Origin: an uncultured Bacteroidota bacterium
GTDB lineage: Bacteria > Bacteroidota > Bacteroidia > Bacteroidales > CAIWKO01
Length of the DNA: 5,468 nt
Direction of reading: 5' to 3'
Assembly (NCBI GenBank): GCA_937934705.1
Contig: CALGYY010000060.1
Location: 1 to 5,468, forward strand
Of this stretch, positions 4,098 to 5,468 are shown piece by piece. Each line of letters begins with the position of its first letter. Position 1 is the first letter of the stretch. The translations under genes were made by a program, and so were the position numbers. Under the pieces are notes generated by a model, which worked only from the letters and a program-made list of their open reading frames with translations, ran no database searches and was not told the DNA's origin.

Positions 4098-5468
4098 GTG
4101 AAGACCAGATTCAGCATACCCCCGCTATTCTACCACTACCTGGTATTGCTGCTGCTCATCTATTGCGTGGTCTTTCTGCGTATCGGCAGTTTTCACATCC
4201 GGCACTGGGATGAATCCATGTTTGCCGTGAATACCTACGAAATGCTGCACAATGGCAGTTACTTCTCACTTTATTTCAACGGGCTTCCCGACCTGTGCAA
4301 CACCAAACCACCCCTTACCGTTTGGCTGCAGGCCGCTTCCGTCAGCATTTTCGGTTTTAATGAAATGGCCGTGCGCCTGCCCTCAGCTTTGGCCACAGCC
4401 CTGAGCATACTGATCATCTTCGCCTTTCTCCGCCGGCAATCGGGCATCAGCATGGCCTGGATCGCTGCGCTCATTCTGCTGACTTCCAACGGATTCATCG
4501 ACTTCCACACGGCACGCACCGGGGACGCCGATGCCCTGCTGACCCTCTTTCTTCTCTGCGGGAATCTCGCGTTTTATCTGTACTGTAAAACAGAGCACAA
4601 AAAATACATACTGCTTTTCTTTATCGCGCTCACCCTGGCTTTTGACACAAAATTATTTGCTGCGGCACTCTTTCTTCCGGGGATGCTGTTTTACCTTTTG
4701 ATGCAGAAAAAATTGCGCTCCTTTGTCTTCAGCTTCCAATTCCTGGCCGGCATACTGATCCTCTCTGCATGCACCATCCTCCTGGTATGGCTCAGGGAAG
4801 CGGAAAGTCCGGGCTACCTGGCCGAGATCCTCCGGAAAGATGCCGGAAGACTGGCCAGGGTGGTGGAAGAACACAGCGGGCCGGCCTCTTTTTATAGCGA
4901 CAACCTGATCCACGGCCGATTTTCCCTCTGGTTTGTCTTTCTGACCGCGGGGATCATCCTCACGTTTTTCAGGCGACGGTACGACCGTCAGCACTACCCA
5001 CTGCTGCTCCTCTGCGTCAGTTTGTTGTTTTCATACCTGATCATCCTGATGCTTTCGGTAACCAAACTGGAATGGTACGACATGCCCTTATATCCTCTGA
5101 TGGCCATACTGGCGGCCTATCCCGTTCTCTTTGTATTGCAGCGCGTGGTGCACGGAACGAAATCCAGGGCAGTGGTACTGCGGTACCTCTTGATCCTGCT
5201 CCTTTTTATTTTGCCCCTGATTGAAATGATCGAAAAAGCCCAGGCCAATCACCTCCCCTACGGACAAAGGCTTGCTGAAGCCAGTGAACGCTTTTTGTTC
5301 AACAAGGCACGCACGGGAGCCGATATTCACGGCACCAAAGTCCTGTACAGCGGATGGAACGGATCATTGCTCTTTTACCAATACCGATTCAGGGAAATGA
5401 AGCAGGAGATCGAACTGATCACCCGCGCTGAGACTCTGACGACAGGCGACCGGGCACTTCTCAGCAAC
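4098..5468 (+). CDS. ArnT/PMT-like GT-C membrane glycosyltransferase (3' end off the window)
   Basis: The frame is open from a TAA at 4083-4085 to the right edge; 457 codons are present from the GTG at 4098, the only sensible start because the first in-frame ATG (4218) lies after the catalytic motif. The family moves a sugar from a polyprenyl-phosphate donor to lipid or protein on the outer face of the cytoplasmic membrane. Features: TM1 at 10-28, then HWDES with the acidic pair Asp38-Glu39 in the first external loop, which is the GT-C active-site signature; NTKPPLTVWLQA (68-79) and EMAVRLPSA (89-97), typical of ArnT/GT39-like proteins; ARTGDADALL (139-148); about ten more hydrophobic segments; KLEWYDMPLYPLMAI (323-337), the family's late conserved block; and a soluble C-terminal part beginning near 380. 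Members are usually ~500-600 residues, so about 50-150 are missing. Likely co-transcribed with the peptidase; acceptor unknown. Confidence 0.88.
   Translation, partial: MKTRFSIPPLFYHYLVLLLLIYCVVFLRIGSFHIRHWDESMFAVNTYEMLHNGSYFSLYFNGLPDLCNTKPPLTVWLQAASVSIFGFNEMAVRLPSALATALSILIIFAFLRRQSGISMAWIAALILLTSNGFIDFHTARTGDADALLTLFLLCGNLAFYLYCKTEHKKYILLFFIALTLAFDTKLFAAALFLPGMLFYLLMQKKLRSFVFSFQFLAGILILSACTILLVWLREAESPGYLAEILRKDAGRLARVVEEHSGPASFYSDNLIHGRFSLWFVFLTAGIILTFFRRRYDRQHYPLLLLCVSLLFSYLIILMLSVTKLEWYDMPLYPLMAILAAYPVLFVLQRVVHGTKSRAVVLRYLLILLLFILPLIEMIEKAQANHLPYGQRLAEASERFLFNKARTGADIHGTKVLYSGWNGSLLFYQYRFREMKQEIELITRAETLTTGDRALLSN

Noticed and set aside
4271..4994. Minus-strand frames opposite the glycosyltransferase (82, 71 and 113 codons)
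   Set aside because: The + strand is one continuous membrane-protein frame with conserved motifs; these are charged antisense shadows.
1..5468. CRISPR array or insertion sequence
   Set aside because: No regularly spaced repeat units and no transposase or integrase motif in any frame.

Overview
The window looks like a chromosomal segment from a member of the Bacteroidota, with no close taxonomic match claimed. The reasons are the TAnnTTTG-type -7 promoter elements upstream of genes, A-rich leaders with little or no Shine-Dalgarno sequence, short Lys-rich exported N-termini, and protein families common in that phylum (DUF4349 lipoprotein, carboxypeptidase Q-like M28 peptidase, RES/Xre toxin-antitoxin pair). 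Base composition is moderate in the genes and clearly AT-rich in the first ~560 bases and in the 2571-2715 spacer.

Layout: 1-320 holds no gene I can name. It contains two short coding-looking stretches in the same + frame, separated by stops, and may be a decayed gene, two tiny ORFs or an RNA. Two abutting hairpins (321-355, 355-374) separate it from the promoter region of a + strand DUF4349 membrane lipoprotein (565-1632). This gene ends in a strong hairpin-plus-T-tract terminator whose T-tract overlaps the stop codon of the convergent gene. On the minus strand, 2570-1681 is a two-gene toxin-antitoxin operon: an Xre/MbcA/ParS-type antitoxin followed, with a one-base TGATG overlap, by a RES-domain toxin. 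The 145-base divergent spacer (2571-2715) carries a near-perfect Bacteroidota promoter for the toxin-antitoxin operon with a nested inverted repeat (probable autoregulatory operator), a run of about six helically phased T-tracts, and a second TAnnTTTG element for the + strand genes. These are an exported M28 zinc peptidase (2716-4089) and, eight bases later, a GT-C/ArnT-like membrane glycosyltransferase (4098 to the right edge, incomplete).

How they work together: the toxin and antitoxin are a self-contained unit of NAD+-targeting or ADP-ribosylating toxin plus neutralising repressor, inserted between cell-envelope genes. The peptidase and glycosyltransferase look co-transcribed, but nothing in the sequence shows a shared pathway. 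No mobile element, CRISPR array, tRNA or rRNA was recognised. I see no clearly undescribed multi-gene system; the most interesting material is the regulatory architecture of the toxin-antitoxin promoter, the switch-like hairpin region before the DUF4349 gene, the cysteine substitutions in the peptidase and the unexplained left edge.
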